64,000 nucleotides of DNA. It comes from a bacterium (GTDB taxonomy: Bacteria; SZUA-79; Acidulodesulfobacterales; Acidulodesulfobacteraceae). The notes under the pieces were generated by a model. The model was not told the origin of the DNA, made no database searches, and worked only from the letters and a program-made list of their open reading frames with translations. Made by a program: the position numbers and the translations under genes. Below are positions 27,238 through 37,386 of this stretch, piece by piece. Location of the stretch: NCBI GenBank assembly GCA_021800805.1, contig JAJYYR010000001.1, positions 868,001 through 932,000 of the forward strand, in the 5' to 3' direction. How positions within the stretch are numbered: position 1 is the first letter of the stretch; each line of letters begins with the position of its first letter.

Positions 27238-29034
27238 TTTGTAGATATAAACGCCGCCCACATATTTGCATTTACGGTTACGGTATTTTGTTTTATTTTT
27301 GTATAACTTGCCGAGTAAGCGGAAAAAGAATGGATTTACCGGTTTCGGAAGTATTATATATTTGACGGCGGTAGATGATAAAAAGCGTTTTAATTCGGCG
27401 GATTCGTTGGGTATCGGTTCGGCGTCGTAAAATGAATGGTGTATAGGGAAGTTTTCAAAATACTCGGGCGTAGCGCCGAGATAACCGGAAGCGGTTTTAA
27501 AGTAAAAATCGGTATGCTCCTGATATAAAAGACTGTAGCCGTTGTACCCGTATGGAAGAAACAGAACCGTAGAACCCTTTTTTATAAATTTTTTATATGC
27601 CCCGGACGAAAAAAACTTAGGCATAACATTTGGAGTGTAAACAGGGTTAAATATGAAAGTCGGGAGTATAAAGAGTATTCCTATAAGAACTAACGGGTAT
27701 TTTATTAAATACGTTGAATATTCAGTCGAAAATTTCTTTGAATTCGGACTGTTTTTTGAAAGAAAAAGAGCCGTTATTATGCCTATGTCTAAAAATGCAT
27801 AGTTCATAAACCTTACCGGCATCGCATGCCTTATCAAGGGGATGTTTATAAATATTTTCCACGGCATAGGCATTATGGAATGAGCGCCTATATGCAGGGT
27901 CGGCCCGATTGAAAATATTAAGACGGTTATGAGAAAATATACGGGAATTGAAAATACGGATTTTAAATTAGGTTTAAACCCTTTCCGGCTCAGCTTATTC
28001 TTGGAATAAATTATTATAACGGCAATAAGAGGAATGCCTATGTAAGCGTCCTGGTCGAAGACATAATCGCGGTAATCGAAAGTTTTAGAAATAAACGCGA
28101 AAAATTTACCGCCTAATAGCGTATATGTCGAAGGAATAAAGAAGTTTAAAAGATTCGAGGAATAATCCGCAGGCGCAAAATGTATCACGTCCGAACTGCC
28201 GCCGGCAAAATAGTAAAAAAGGTACGGACTTAGAACTACGGCAGCGATGGCATAAGATGTCAGGATTTCTATCGATATTGATTTAAGCGCATATCTTGTA
28301 GTTGTAGTTTTTGGCGGCTTTGGACCGGCATGGTCATTACTATTTAAATTTAGGTTTAAATTAGGATTTGCGATATACAATATAAGCCACAATACAAACC
28401 CGAAAAAGGCCGCGGTCGCAAAAATTTCCAGCGAAAAAAGAAATTGAAAAACGAGGCAAATAGATAATAAAACAACGAAGAGATGTTTTTTTAATTTATT
28501 TTGCATCCTTAAAACGGCAAAGAGTAATATTAACGGGATTAAGAATACCGGAACGAGGTGAAGATGCGAGGTCATTTGTCCAATCATATAAGGGGAAAAA
28601 CCAAAGATATACCCGCTTAGAAGAGAAGGAATTTTCTTTCCGCCGGTTATATAAAGCGTTAAAAGGTATGCGGTTAAGGCGGCAAGAGGCGGCATCAGCA
28701 GCATTGCCGTATTATAACTAAAAATTGCCCCTTTAAGCGCGGTTAAAGGCAGAAACAAAAGCGCAAGTCCCGGAACAAATGTGGATCCTGTAAGGTTGTA
28801 GCCTTTAGGCGACCACATATACGGCGTGATAAGCGGGTTTTCGCGGTGCGAAAGAGCGTAAAGCATCCATTTGAACGACCAGATATACTGCGTCGGGTCT
28901 ATTCCCCCGCCTATAAAATATGTCGAAAAATGCGGCAGTACCGCTCTGCCGAAGTATATTATAGATATTAATAGGTAGAGGGCAAATACCGCAGGTGCAA
29001 TAATTATATTTTTCAGAAAGCCGGTTTTTTTCAT
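27220..29034 (-). CDS. Polytopic membrane protein, probable GT-C glycosyltransferase
   Basis: About 11-12 hydrophobic helices over 604 residues. The first periplasmic loop contains GGGIDPTQYIWSFKWMLYAL, an acidic position after helix 1 typical of GT-C enzymes that use polyprenyl-phosphate sugars, followed by GYIFGFSPYMIGQMTSHLHL. The C-terminal 120 residues form a soluble domain. An Asn/Leu-rich stretch (LNLNLNSN) looks like a small repeat expansion. It is divergent from the GT2 gene at 29189, which may make its polyprenyl-phosphate-sugar donor (inference). Confidence 0.65.
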   Translation of the reverse strand: MKKTGFLKNIIIAPAVFALYLLISIIYFGRAVLPHFSTYFIGGGIDPTQYIWSFKWMLYALSHRENPLITPYMWSPKGYNLTGSTFVPGLALLFLPLTALKGAIFSYNTAMLLMPPLAALTAYLLTLYITGGKKIPSLLSGYIFGFSPYMIGQMTSHLHLVPVFLIPLILLFAVLRMQNKLKKHLFVVLLSICLVFQFLFSLEIFATAAFFGFVLWLILYIANPNLNLNLNSNDHAGPKPPKTTTTRYALKSISIEILTSYAIAAVVLSPYLFYYFAGGSSDVIHFAPADYSSNLLNFFIPSTYTLLGGKFFAFISKTFDYRDYVFDQDAYIGIPLIAVIIIYSKNKLSRKGFKPNLKSVFSIPVYFLITVLIFSIGPTLHIGAHSIMPMPWKIFINIPLIRHAMPVRFMNYAFLDIGIITALFLSKNSPNSKKFSTEYSTYLIKYPLVLIGILFILPTFIFNPVYTPNVMPKFFSSGAYKKFIKKGSTVLFLPYGYNGYSLLYQEHTDFYFKTASGYLGATPEYFENFPIHHSFYDAEPIPNESAELKRFLSSTAVKYIILPKPVNPFFFRLLGKLYKNKTKYRNRKCKYVGGVYIYKLLPPF

Positions 29035-29188
29035 ATTTTATTAAGGCTTCGTTAAAGTCAACGTTTTTTGTATTTTTATATTAGTTTAATATTAACTTTT
29101 TATCAAGTTTATTTTATGTTATGTTTTATGTTAAAATATTATTGCCACGGCGATTTTTTAATTTAATTTTTATTTATTTTTATTTCAT

Positions 29189-29929
29189 ATGAAGCTATCC
29201 GTAATTATTCCGTGTTATAACGAGGCGGCGACGATAGAAAAGGTTATAGATGCCGTAAAAAAGAGTCCTTATGGCGATAAAGAAATTATCGTCGTGGATG
29301 ATTGTTCAAACGACGGAACTCGTGAGATATTAAAGCAATTGGAAGAAAAAGATAATAAATCGACAACGACCGGCGAACAGGAGGAATCTTTAGACGGCGG
29401 CGTTATTAAGTTCTTATACCACGAGGTAAATCAGGGCAAGGGCGCGGCGATTAGAACAGGCGTGCGGCAGGCAACGGGCGATTTAGTCGTAGTTCAGGAT
29501 GCCGACCTCGAATACAATCCGAAAGAATTTCCCGTTTTGGTGAGGCCGTTTTTAGACGGTAAGGCAGATGTGGTTTACGGTTCGAGGTTTGTAACGGGCG
29601 AGTCGAGGCGGGTTCTTTATTTCTGGCACAGCTTAGGGAACGGGTTTCTGACCTTTCTGTCCAATATGTTTACAAACCTTAATCTTACCGATATGGAAAC
29701 CTGCTATAAGGTTTTTAAGAGGGAAATGATACAGGGCATCGAAATTGAAGAGGACAAATTCGGCTTTGAGCCTGAAATTACGGCAAAAATAGCAAAGATA
29801 AAAGATATTCGGATTTACGAGGTCGGCATTTCGTATTCCGGCAGAACCTACAAAGAGGGTAAAAAAATAGGCTGGAAAGACGGCTTCAGGGCTGTTTACT
29901 GTATTTTGAAATATAATTTGTTCAGATAA
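29189..29929 (+). CDS. GT2 polyprenyl-phosphate sugar transferase (DPM1-like)
   Basis: GT-A glycosyltransferase without membrane helices. It begins [18 protein letters not shown], with [43 protein letters not shown] (DxD metal site) and VVYGSRF, then DMETCYKVF and [12 protein letters not shown]. This matches dolichol-phosphate-mannose-synthase-like enzymes that charge undecaprenyl phosphate with a hexose. 246 residues, the normal soluble length. A short Gly/Glu insertion occurs near residue 65-75. Confidence 0.85.
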   Translation: MKLSVIIPCYNEAATIEKVIDAVKKSPYGDKEIIVVDDCSNDGTREILKQLEEKDNKSTTTGEQEESLDGGVIKFLYHEVNQGKGAAIRTGVRQATGDLVVVQDADLEYNPKEFPVLVRPFLDGKADVVYGSRFVTGESRRVLYFWHSLGNGFLTFLSNMFTNLNLTDMETCYKVFKREMIQGIEIEEDKFGFEPEITAKIAKIKDIRIYEVGISYSGRTYKEGKKIGWKDGFRAVYCILKYNLFR

Positions 29930-30067
29930 ATAATCGCTGCCTTCGTTATAATCTCCTCTTGCCCTGAAGCCGAATAATATTATCCTATCTACCTGATAGC
30001 CGGTTTTCTCGACTTCTTCAGTAATTATCTTTTTCGCGATTTCTATTAATCCTTGTTTCTTTATCAT
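29930..30067 (-). pseudogene. MNT-type nucleotidyltransferase N-terminal fragment
   Basis: The minus strand from 30067 encodes MIKKQGLIEIAKKII, then QVDRIILFGFRARGDYNEGS and DY. This is the start of minimal nucleotidyltransferases (MntA antitoxin type), where GSRARGD...SDYD normally carries the catalytic Gly-Ser and Asp pair. The Ser is replaced by Phe, and homology ends exactly at the stop codon of the GT2 gene (29929); beyond that the frame is only antisense of the GT2 gene. Truncated relic of an MNT/HEPN-type pair. Confidence 0.6.
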
Positions 30068-30103
30068 AGTAAAAAATATCCTTAACGTATTCTTTAACAA
30101 TAA

Positions 30104-31267
30104 TTATTGTCTTTCCATTGCGAGTTTATATTCTTTCATCGTATCGTCGTAAATCTTTTCGCCGTTAAACAGCATTTTCGCCCTCTCATAGCCTTTTGCG
30201 GCTTCTTGCGCCATAAGCGGGGGGTTTCCGGCGTATCGCTTAAAGGCTTCTTTGAGGGCGAGCGGGTTTTCCGGTTCTATTAGTATATTGGTGCTGTCGT
30301 ATAATTCGGGCATACCGCCGCAGGCAGTAGAGATGCACGGCTTTTTCATAAGCATATATTCGACGTTGTTCAGGCCGAAAACCTCTTTTGAAGTATATGA
30401 AACCGCTATATCGAACATATTTATAAACGGTCTGACGTCGGATTGATAACCCCAGAATTTTACGCTGTTTTGGAGTTTTTTACCGATGGTCGTTTTAATA
30501 AGATTTTTTTCGTTCTTTCCGTTTCCGACTATGTGGAGCATAACGGGCTTGTCCGCGAGAACGGGGACCGTTTTTTGCTCTTCCCTTAACAAATCTAAGG
30601 CTTTGATAAGATACTGCTGTCCTTTTTCTTTAGTTACCCTGCCGGTAATACCTATATTGAAGAATACTTCGTATCCTTTTACTTTTTCGTTGTGGTCGGA
30701 AAATTTATCAGGCAGGGTGTCGTGTGCTTTGCCTGATTTAGAGATAATTTCATCTATAGCCGGATTGATAAATTTAAAACCGAATAACCGGTTTACTATG
30801 TTTTCAATCAAGGCAGGTTTATAATCCAAAAAAGATTTAGAAGTGAAATAGCCTGAAAGAAAATAATCCTTTAAATCTTCCGATACGAACAGCAGTCTGT
30901 CCGCCGCGGCGTAATAAGGGTAGCCGCAGTAGGTGTTTATGCGCGATATTACGGGTATGCCGAGGCGGTTTCCTGCAATTACGCCGAGATAGCACCCTGT
31001 AGCGAGGTGCGTGTGAATGACGTCTATTTTAAGGCGGCGGCAGACGTTTATTATCTTTTTAATTGCGAAAACGTTTTTTCTTTCGGGGTCGAATGCCGCA
31101 AAATAAGGAACCCCGACGGAGTTCAAAACGTTTATAAGTTTGCGGTTAAGGGAATGTATAAAAAAATAGGCGTTATGCCCGTGTCCTATCTGGGCTTTCG
31201 CAAGGTAAGCGGCGCTGTTTTCTGCCCCGCCCCAGCCTCTCGACGATATGATGTGCAGAATATTCAT
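30104..31267 (-). CDS. Glycosyltransferase family 4 (GT-B)
   Basis: It begins ILHIISSRGWGGAENSAAYLA (donor loop), followed by VIHTHLATGCYLGVIAGNRL, GITGRVTKEKGQQYLIKAL, VGNGKNEKNLIK, and EVFGLNNVEYMLMKKPCIST with GGMPEL, the donor-binding Glu-x7-Glu area. 387 residues, full length. Last gene of the polysaccharide locus on this side. ATG 31267 lies in the AT-rich gap before uvrB and is transcribed away from it. Confidence 0.85.
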   Translation of the reverse strand: MNILHIISSRGWGGAENSAAYLAKAQIGHGHNAYFFIHSLNRKLINVLNSVGVPYFAAFDPERKNVFAIKKIINVCRRLKIDVIHTHLATGCYLGVIAGNRLGIPVISRINTYCGYPYYAAADRLLFVSEDLKDYFLSGYFTSKSFLDYKPALIENIVNRLFGFKFINPAIDEIISKSGKAHDTLPDKFSDHNEKVKGYEVFFNIGITGRVTKEKGQQYLIKALDLLREEQKTVPVLADKPVMLHIVGNGKNEKNLIKTTIGKKLQNSVKFWGYQSDVRPFINMFDIAVSYTSKEVFGLNNVEYMLMKKPCISTACGGMPELYDSTNILIEPENPLALKEAFKRYAGNPPLMAQEAAKGYERAKMLFNGEKIYDDTMKEYKLAMERQ

Positions 31268-31353
31268 TTGACTATATTATACTAAAATGCCCCAAAAATT
31301 AAAGTTAAAAAACTATAAAGAATATTTATACTGAAATTTGTCGATAGAACGAC

Positions 31354-31381
31354 TTGAAATTTCAAAAATATGCGTTATAAT
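31354..31381 (+). promoter_or_regulatory. sigma70-like promoter upstream of uvrB leader
   Basis: TTGAAA (31354-31359), a 16-base spacer and perfect TATAAT (31376-31381). Transcription would begin near 31388, about 55 bases before the structured leader and 214 bases before uvrB. No LexA-like box was recognised. Confidence 0.6.
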
Positions 31382-31443
31382 TAAATTAAAGAGGTAGTAT
31401 AAAAGAAATAAAATAAATTAGAATATTTGGATTTTGCAGTATG

Positions 31444-31521
31444 CCGCCGTCAGTCAGTTTAATGCTTAACTTTAAGCACATTGGACGTTACAAACCAGTG
31501 ACTGCGACGGCGGTTTTTTTT
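31444..31521 (+). ncRNA. Structured leader or small RNA ending in a terminator, upstream of uvrB
   Basis: A long imperfect stem: CCGCCGTC (31444-31451) pairs with GACGGCGG, AGTCA with TGACT, and GTTT with AAAC, with small bulges on the 3' side. It closes around an inner hairpin (TGCTTA with TAAGCA, four-base loop), and the outer stem is followed at once by eight T (31514-31521). This is the architecture of an intrinsic terminator on a 60-80-nt structured RNA. It sits between the 31354 promoter and uvrB, so it is either an independent small RNA or an attenuator. It matches no riboswitch class I know. The rest of the gap 31268-31601 holds nothing else recognisable. Confidence 0.55.
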
Positions 31522-31601
31522 GTGCCTTAGCGGCAGATGCGGAAGGGAGGAGGGTAGAGAGGAAGGACATTTTCCGCAAAAAATGATAAAATAATTATAT
31601 T

Positions 31602-33605
31602 ATGGGGTTATTTAATCTTGTTTCGGAAAATAGTCCGGCGGGCGACCAGCCTCAGGCGATAAGTTCGTTAACAGAAGGCGTAAGGGATAAAAATCTAAGG
31701 TATCAGACGCTTCTCGGGGTAACCGGGTCGGGGAAAACCTTTACTATGGCGAACGTTATAAAAGAGCTTGAAAGACCCGCTCTTATAATTGCGCCGAATA
31801 AAACCCTCGCCGGACAGCTTTATTCCGAATTTAAAACCCTTTTTCCCGAAAATGCGGTAGAGTTTTTTATAAGCTATTACGATTATTACCAGCCTGAAGC
31901 ATACGTTCCCTCAAAAGACCTCTATATTGAAAAAGACTCAGCAATTAACGACCAGATAGACAAAATGAAACATTCCGCCACGCGCTCTATTCTTTCGAGA
32001 AGGGACGTTATAGTAATAGCATCCGTTTCCTGCATTTATGGACTCGGTTCTCCGGAAAGTTATGCCGATATGCTGCTCGAAGTTAAAAAAGGCGACGAAA
32101 TAAATTTAAGCGACGTTTTGGACAGGCTTACCGATATAAGATACGAAAGAAACGATATAGATTTTCACCGCGGAACGTTCAGGGTCAGGGGCGATATAGT
32201 CGATATTTTTCCGGCTTACGAAGAAGAAATTGCGATTAGGGTTGAGTTTTTCGGCAACGAGATATCTATGATAGCCGAGATAGACCCGTTAAGGGGCGTT
32301 ATTACGAGAAGGCTCTCCAAAGCCGCAATTTATCCCGCATCTCATTACGTCGCCGACGAGGTTACGTTAAAAAGCGCCGTTAAATCCATAAAAGAAGAAT
32401 TAAAAGACAGGTTGATAGAGCTTAAAGCTATGGGCAAGCTTGTCGAAGCGCAGAGACTCGAACAGCGGACTATGTATGATCTTGAAATGATGCAGGAAAT
32501 GGGTTACTGTTCGGGCATAGAAAACTATTCGAGGCATTTGACCGGAAGAAAAAAAGGAGAACCGCCGCCTACGCTTTTAGACTATTTTCCCGACGATTTT
32601 ATAATTATGATAGATGAATCTCATGTTTCGGTTCCGCAAATCAGGGGAATGTATAACGGGGATATTTCAAGAAAATCTACATTAGTAGAATACGGTTTTA
32701 GGCTGCCCTGCGCATTGGACAACCGTCCTTTGAATTTCGAGGAATTTTCATCGCATATAAAAAACCTTATTTTTGTTTCCGCTACGCCCGCCGAATATGA
32801 ACTCGGGGTCAGTTCGCAAGTAGTCGAACAGATAATACGCCCTACGGGATTAATAGACCCCGTAGTAGAAGTTAGACCGGAAACAAATCAGGTGGACGAT
32901 ATAATAGGAGAAATTAAAAAGACCGTTTCGGAGGGCGGCAGGGCTTTAGTAACGACTCTTACCAAAAGAATGTCGGAAGACCTTGCCGAGTTTTTAATCG
33001 ACAGCGGCATAAAAGCAAAATATCTGCATTCGGATATCGATTCTCTTGAAAGATTCAAGGTTATAAGGGAGTTAAGGCTCGGCGAGTTCGACGTTCTTGT
33101 AGGTATAAATTTGTTAAGAGAAGGGTTGGATATTCCCGAGGTAGAGCTTATAGGAATTTTAGACGCGGACAAAGAAGGCTTCCTGCGTTCAAAAACATCC
33201 CTCATACAGACTATAGGCAGGGCGGCAAGAAATATTAAGGGCAAAGTAATACTTTACGGAAATAAAATTACCGATTCGATGAAATTTGCGATTTCCGAAA
33301 CGGAAAGAAGAAGGAAAATTCAGGAAATATTTAACAAACAAAATAACATTACTCCTAAATCGATACAAAAAAACATAGCCGGACTGTTGACCACGATATT
33401 CGAGCAGGATTATATCGATATATCCGGCGGGTTCGACGAAAATTCCCCGCTCATTATCGACCCCAAAGAAGCCGAAAGGATAATAAAAAATTTGTCGAAG
33501 AAAATGAAAAAAGCGGTAAAAGAGCTTAATTTCGAGGAAGCCGCCCGCATAAGGGACGAAATAGGCAATATTAAAAAAAATATGCTGTTGATGGATGCGG
33601 TTTGA
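31602..33605 (+). CDS. uvrB: UvrABC excinuclease subunit B
   Basis: DNA damage-verification helicase of nucleotide excision repair; receives DNA from UvrA and recruits UvrC. Walker A is GVTGSGKTF near residue 41, the beta-hairpin region is [20 protein letters not shown], with [18 protein letters not shown] (Walker B), [23 protein letters not shown] and [10 protein letters not shown]. The C-terminal UvrC-binding motif is [13 protein letters not shown]. 667 residues, normal length. Its stop is followed at once by uvrC. Confidence 0.97.
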   Translation: MGLFNLVSENSPAGDQPQAISSLTEGVRDKNLRYQTLLGVTGSGKTFTMANVIKELERPALIIAPNKTLAGQLYSEFKTLFPENAVEFFISYYDYYQPEAYVPSKDLYIEKDSAINDQIDKMKHSATRSILSRRDVIVIASVSCIYGLGSPESYADMLLEVKKGDEINLSDVLDRLTDIRYERNDIDFHRGTFRVRGDIVDIFPAYEEEIAIRVEFFGNEISMIAEIDPLRGVITRRLSKAAIYPASHYVADEVTLKSAVKSIKEELKDRLIELKAMGKLVEAQRLEQRTMYDLEMMQEMGYCSGIENYSRHLTGRKKGEPPPTLLDYFPDDFIIMIDESHVSVPQIRGMYNGDISRKSTLVEYGFRLPCALDNRPLNFEEFSSHIKNLIFVSATPAEYELGVSSQVVEQIIRPTGLIDPVVEVRPETNQVDDIIGEIKKTVSEGGRALVTTLTKRMSEDLAEFLIDSGIKAKYLHSDIDSLERFKVIRELRLGEFDVLVGINLLREGLDIPEVELIGILDADKEGFLRSKTSLIQTIGRAARNIKGKVILYGNKITDSMKFAISETERRRKIQEIFNKQNNITPKSIQKNIAGLLTTIFEQDYIDISGGFDENSPLIIDPKEAERIIKNLSKKMKKAVKELNFEEAARIRDEIGNIKKNMLLMDAV

Positions 33606-33610
33606 CGGCT

Positions 33611-35497
33611 ATGAACGAAAATTTAGCTCTAAAGCTCAAAAATATTTCCCGGTCCCCCGGCGTTTACATTATGAAAAATATAAACGGGGAGGTTATTTAC
33701 GTAGGCAAAGCCAAAAATTTAAAAAAAAGAGTTTCGCAGTATTTTTCCGGTAAAAACGCCGGCATCAAAACGGAACATCTCGTTTTAAAAATTTATGATA
33801 TAGAAACCATTGTTTCCGGCAACGAACTGGAGGCTTTTCTGCTTGAAAATACGCTTATAAAACAGTATAAGCCAAAATATAACATTAGCCTTAAAGACGA
33901 TAAATCTTATCCTTATATTAAAATAGCAGGGGCAAAAACAGGCTTTCCTTATGTGATAAAAACGAGAAATTTTAAAAAAGGCGACGGCGAGTATTTCGGT
34001 CCATATTCGAGCGCTTTTGCGGTTAACGAAACTATAAAAACGGTAAATAGGATTTTTAAAATGAGGACATGCACCGATAATAAATTCAATTTTTATGCCG
34101 TTAAAAAAAAACCGTGCCTTTACTATCAGATAAACAGGTGTTCTGCTCCCTGCTGCGGGTATGTCGATACGGAAACATATAAAAAATCTATCGACGGAAT
34201 AAAGCTTCTGTTGAGCGGAAAAAACAGGCAGTTGATAAAATCGATGAAGCGGTCGATGGATGCATATGTTAAAGAATTAAATTTTGAGGCAGCCATAAAA
34301 TTAAGGGATAAAATCAACGCTATAATAACTATTAACGAAAAACAGGCGGTAGTGCTTAAAGAAGAAAAAGATATAGACGTTATAGGGTTTTATTCGCAAA
34401 ACGACAAATTAGACGTGGTAGTTCTTATTATTAGGGGTGGCAGGGTCACCGGAACCAAAGATTTCTTTTTTAAGAATATTTATTTAAACGACGGCGAGAT
34501 GCTTTCCGCTTTTTTAAACAGGTATTATGCCAAAATTTTAGAGACAAACGCAGACATTCCAGACGAGATACTTATACCCGTAAAAATAGAAGACGAAGAT
34601 AAAAAAAGCCTCACCGAATATATTAAACGGTTCTCCGCTAAAAAGGTTAAAATTTTAAATAAATATGGAGCCGTCACGGCTATGGCTATGGCTTTAGAAA
34701 ATGCAAAAAAGAACTTTTTAGAAAAGTCGGGCGGCAAAGAAAATGATTCTGATACAATAAACATAAAAAGGTTAAGCGCCTTGAAGGACGTCCTGCGGTT
34801 AAACAAAATTCCCGAAATTATAGAATGTTTCGATATATCAAATATCTCGGGGACGTACGCCGTTGCATCCAAGGCGGTTTTTAGGCGCGGCGAAAAAGAT
34901 GATTCTTTATACAGACGTTATAGAATAAAATCAAAAAACACCCCCGACGATTATGCGATGATGTATGAAGCTTTAAGCAGGCGGTTCGGCAACGCCGCCT
35001 CGGGAAAAGACCCTCTGCCGGATATTATTATGGTTGACGGCGGAAAAGGACAGCTTAACGTTCTTGTCGGGGCGGCTAAAAATTTTGTCGAAAGCGGACG
35101 TATAAACGCCGAAAATATGCCGGCTCTTATTGCAATCGCAAAAGCGAAGGACGCGGAAGGAAATAAAAAAAATAATGAAACGGATAAAATTTATATTCCG
35201 AACAGGAAGAACGAAGTCAATTTCGGAAAAAATAGGGAAGAAATTTTTTTGCTTATGCGGTTAAGAGATGAAGCCCACAGGTTTGCCGTGTCGTATTTTT
35301 CAAAAATAAAAACTAAATCTTTAGTTACTTCGGAATTGCTAAGCATAGGGGGCGTAGGAAAGATAATTTACGGTAATTTAATTAAGAGTCTCGGAAGCGT
35401 AGAAAGGATAAAAAAGGCGTCGATTGATGAATTAGCCGCAGTTAAAGGCGTGAACAAAAAGACCGCAAAAAATATTTACGATTATTTTCACAACTGA
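33611..35497 (+). CDS. uvrC: UvrABC excinuclease subunit C
   Basis: Makes both incisions of nucleotide excision repair. The N-terminal GIY-YIG nuclease is GVYIMKN...VIYVGKAKNLKKR; the UvrB-binding segment is LNFEAAIKLRDKI near residue 220; the RNase H-like nuclease has ECFDISNISGTYAVAS and IMVDGGKGQLNVL; the C-terminal helix-hairpin-helix is IGGVGKIIYGNL. ATG 33611 is five bases after the uvrB stop; an in-frame TTG at 33602 would overlap it. About 628 residues. It converges on the cobD-like gene with a 10-base overlap. Confidence 0.96.
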   Translation: MNENLALKLKNISRSPGVYIMKNINGEVIYVGKAKNLKKRVSQYFSGKNAGIKTEHLVLKIYDIETIVSGNELEAFLLENTLIKQYKPKYNISLKDDKSYPYIKIAGAKTGFPYVIKTRNFKKGDGEYFGPYSSAFAVNETIKTVNRIFKMRTCTDNKFNFYAVKKKPCLYYQINRCSAPCCGYVDTETYKKSIDGIKLLLSGKNRQLIKSMKRSMDAYVKELNFEAAIKLRDKINAIITINEKQAVVLKEEKDIDVIGFYSQNDKLDVVVLIIRGGRVTGTKDFFFKNIYLNDGEMLSAFLNRYYAKILETNADIPDEILIPVKIEDEDKKSLTEYIKRFSAKKVKILNKYGAVTAMAMALENAKKNFLEKSGGKENDSDTINIKRLSALKDVLRLNKIPEIIECFDISNISGTYAVASKAVFRRGEKDDSLYRRYRIKSKNTPDDYAMMYEALSRRFGNAASGKDPLPDIIMVDGGKGQLNVLVGAAKNFVESGRINAENMPALIAIAKAKDAEGNKKNNETDKIYIPNRKNEVNFGKNREEIFLLMRLRDEAHRFAVSYFSKIKTKSLVTSELLSIGGVGKIIYGNLIKSLGSVERIKKASIDELAAVKGVNKKTAKNIYDYFHN

Positions 35498-36606
35498 CTT
35501 AGAAATTCTTTTAATTTTTGTATTAGATAGTCGTTTTCGGATTTTTTTTTGACGGCTATCCTGAAATATTTATCGTTAAGACCGCGGTAATCGCCGCAAT
35601 ATCTTATTAAAATCCCCGATTTATTCAGACTTTTTCTTAAATCTTCGGCGTTGAATCCTCCGGTTTTTATTTTTATTAAAAAGAAGTTTGCCGCACCCGG
35701 TATTATTTCAAAAAATTTTAATTTTTTCAGTTTCCTTTCCATGTTTTTTTTTAATTTGCTCAGTAAAATCCGAGACGTTAAAACGTAATCTTTGTCGCTT
35801 AAAGATGCGGAAGCGATTTCTGCGGATAGAGAAGTTATTTTCCACGGCACCCCTGATTCCACGAATTTTGTTATAATTTTAGGGTTTGCAAAAATATATC
35901 CTATTCTTTGTCCCGGCATTGCGAAAAACTTTGTCATAGACCTTATTATTATTAAATTGTCAAATTTTTCGCCGTCTGTAATAAATGATTTTGAAGAAAA
36001 TTCTTCGCAAAAATCCATAAAGGATTCATCTAAAACTAAAAAAGCGTTTTTTGCTTTTGCCTGTTTCAATATCTCCGCTATAGTATTTACGGGAGTTACG
36101 GCACCAACGGGGTTTGACGGGCTCGCAATAAAGATTAAGTCGTTTTTATCGAGTTTTTTGATATTTTCTAAAAGCTTTGATAAACTTTTGCCTTTTAATT
36201 CAAAATCTTCCGAAAAATATGTATTTATATGGATTATATTTGATTTTCCGACACGGGGAGCTGCCGCCCTTTCGTATTCCGAAAAAGAAGGCTCGACGAT
36301 AATGACCTTGCTTGGATTGAAAATACAGACCGCGTTAAAGATGAGGCCGGCGGCTCCGGCGCCCGGGAATATATATTTTTTACTTATGGCATGATAATCC
36401 GATAAGGCTTGTATAAAGGATTCCGGATAAATTTCGGGATAATTTTCCGTCCAATATTTCAGCCGCGCGGGATATTTAAAAATTTTTCCGGCTTTTTTGC
36501 TTAATCCTATAGGGTTAATATTAGCGGAAAAATCGATTATTCCGCTTTTATATCCGAACGAAATAACATTGCCGCCGTGTCTGCCGCTATTAAAGATAAA
36601 CGCCAT
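35488..36606 (-). CDS. cobD: Class I/II PLP aminotransferase, CobD-like (threonine-phosphate decarboxylase)
   Basis: It begins with RHGGNVISFGYKSGIIDFSA and NINPIGL, the signature of L-threonine-O-3-phosphate decarboxylase (CobD), which makes the aminopropanol arm of cobalamin; HisC relatives lack HGGNV. The PLP lysine is in SMTKFFAMPGQRIGYIFA, with FIASPSNPVG before it. ATG 36606 gives 372 residues and a 17-base overlap with the upstream gene; a TTG at 36630 is possible. A B12 role would fit the B12-dependent radical-SAM gene elsewhere, but no other cob genes are here. Confidence 0.75.
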   Translation of the reverse strand: MAFIFNSGRHGGNVISFGYKSGIIDFSANINPIGLSKKAGKIFKYPARLKYWTENYPEIYPESFIQALSDYHAISKKYIFPGAGAAGLIFNAVCIFNPSKVIIVEPSFSEYERAAAPRVGKSNIIHINTYFSEDFELKGKSLSKLLENIKKLDKNDLIFIASPSNPVGAVTPVNTIAEILKQAKAKNAFLVLDESFMDFCEEFSSKSFITDGEKFDNLIIIRSMTKFFAMPGQRIGYIFANPKIITKFVESGVPWKITSLSAEIASASLSDKDYVLTSRILLSKLKKNMERKLKKLKFFEIIPGAANFFLIKIKTGGFNAEDLRKSLNKSGILIRYCGDYRGLNDKYFRIAVKKKSENDYLIQKLKEFLSQL

Positions 36607-37288
36607 CGACTTTTTGGGCAAACAATTCAAGAAAACCGGCGGAAGTTTTTATGGCTTCGGGCAATATCCTGTTCATAGCGTTAAAATATTCCGCTTTAGT
36701 TTTTGCGTACAGCAGTTCAGGTAAAAACATCGAAGAATTATGGGCATTATAATCTACCCATCCAAAAGGATGCGCATCTTTGTAATGACCCCTTAGCGGT
36801 TTAAATTTATATGTGCCCCGTTCTAATGTTAAATTGACGTCTAAATAATGCGAAGACATCCATCTTTCAAATAGTATGTGCTTTTTAAGAGCCAGATTGG
36901 TCGTATGAAAGGGGATGCATAGATCCTGAACCAGATGAACGGCGCCGCCAAGCGCAATCATAGACTTTTTAATCCTGCCGTATTCCCAATCTTTAACGGC
37001 AATATTAAACAACTGGGCGCATTTCGTGCCGGCATCGGAAAATCCCCTGATATAACCGGCATGAGAATGGGGATACAGATAATGACCTCCAAACCAGTGA
37101 ATCCGCATTTTTTTTATTGCAAGCCTGTCTATTATGTAAGAGCCGTGCTGCATAAGTTTAATTCTTTCTTCCACGGAAACGGACGAAATACGCGGGTCAA
37201 AAATGGTTTTTAAAACATTGCTTCTTGAATCGTTATATAGAAGCTCGAAAGTCTTTTCAATGCAATAATTATGAAGTTTAGGCTGCAT
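36590..37288 (-). CDS. Zinc-dependent phospholipase C/P1-nuclease-fold protein
   Basis: 232-residue helical protein with the spaced His/Asp ligands of the zinc-dependent phospholipase C fold: LHNYCIEKTFE at the start, HGSYIIDRL, HWFGGHYLYPHSHAG, and the hallmark ALGGAVHLVQDLCIPFHTTN (HxxxD...H). No signal peptide is visible, unusual for secreted phospholipases, so a cytoplasmic phosphoesterase role is possible. Upstream of and slightly overlapping the cobD-like gene on the same strand. Confidence 0.65.
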   Translation of the reverse strand: MQPKLHNYCIEKTFELLYNDSRSNVLKTIFDPRISSVSVEERIKLMQHGSYIIDRLAIKKMRIHWFGGHYLYPHSHAGYIRGFSDAGTKCAQLFNIAVKDWEYGRIKKSMIALGGAVHLVQDLCIPFHTTNLALKKHILFERWMSSHYLDVNLTLERGTYKFKPLRGHYKDAHPFGWVDYNAHNSSMFLPELLYAKTKAEYFNAMNRILPEAIKTSAGFLELFAQKVDGVYL

Positions 37289-37295
37289 ATTTTTG

Positions 37296-37325
37296 TTGAA
37301 TTTAATTTATAATTTATTGTATAAT
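37296..37325 (+). promoter_or_regulatory. Promoter of the thioredoxin-fold selenoprotein gene
   Basis: TTGAAT (37296-37301), an 18-base spacer and TATAAT (37320-37325), about 60 bases before ATG 37387. The gap is divergent with the phospholipase-like gene. Confidence 0.5.
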
Positions 37326-37386
37326 TATATAATAAAAAAAAATAAAATGTCAAAATTTTAAACAAAATTTTAAAAAGGATAAAAAT

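Noticed and set aside
29633..30100. A 155-codon minus-strand gene
   Set aside because: Only about 46 residues match the MNT family; the remainder is the antisense of the GT2 glycosyltransferase gene.
31444..31521. A known riboswitch upstream of uvrB
   Set aside because: No conserved core of the riboswitch classes I can recall is present, and uvrB is not a usual riboswitch target.
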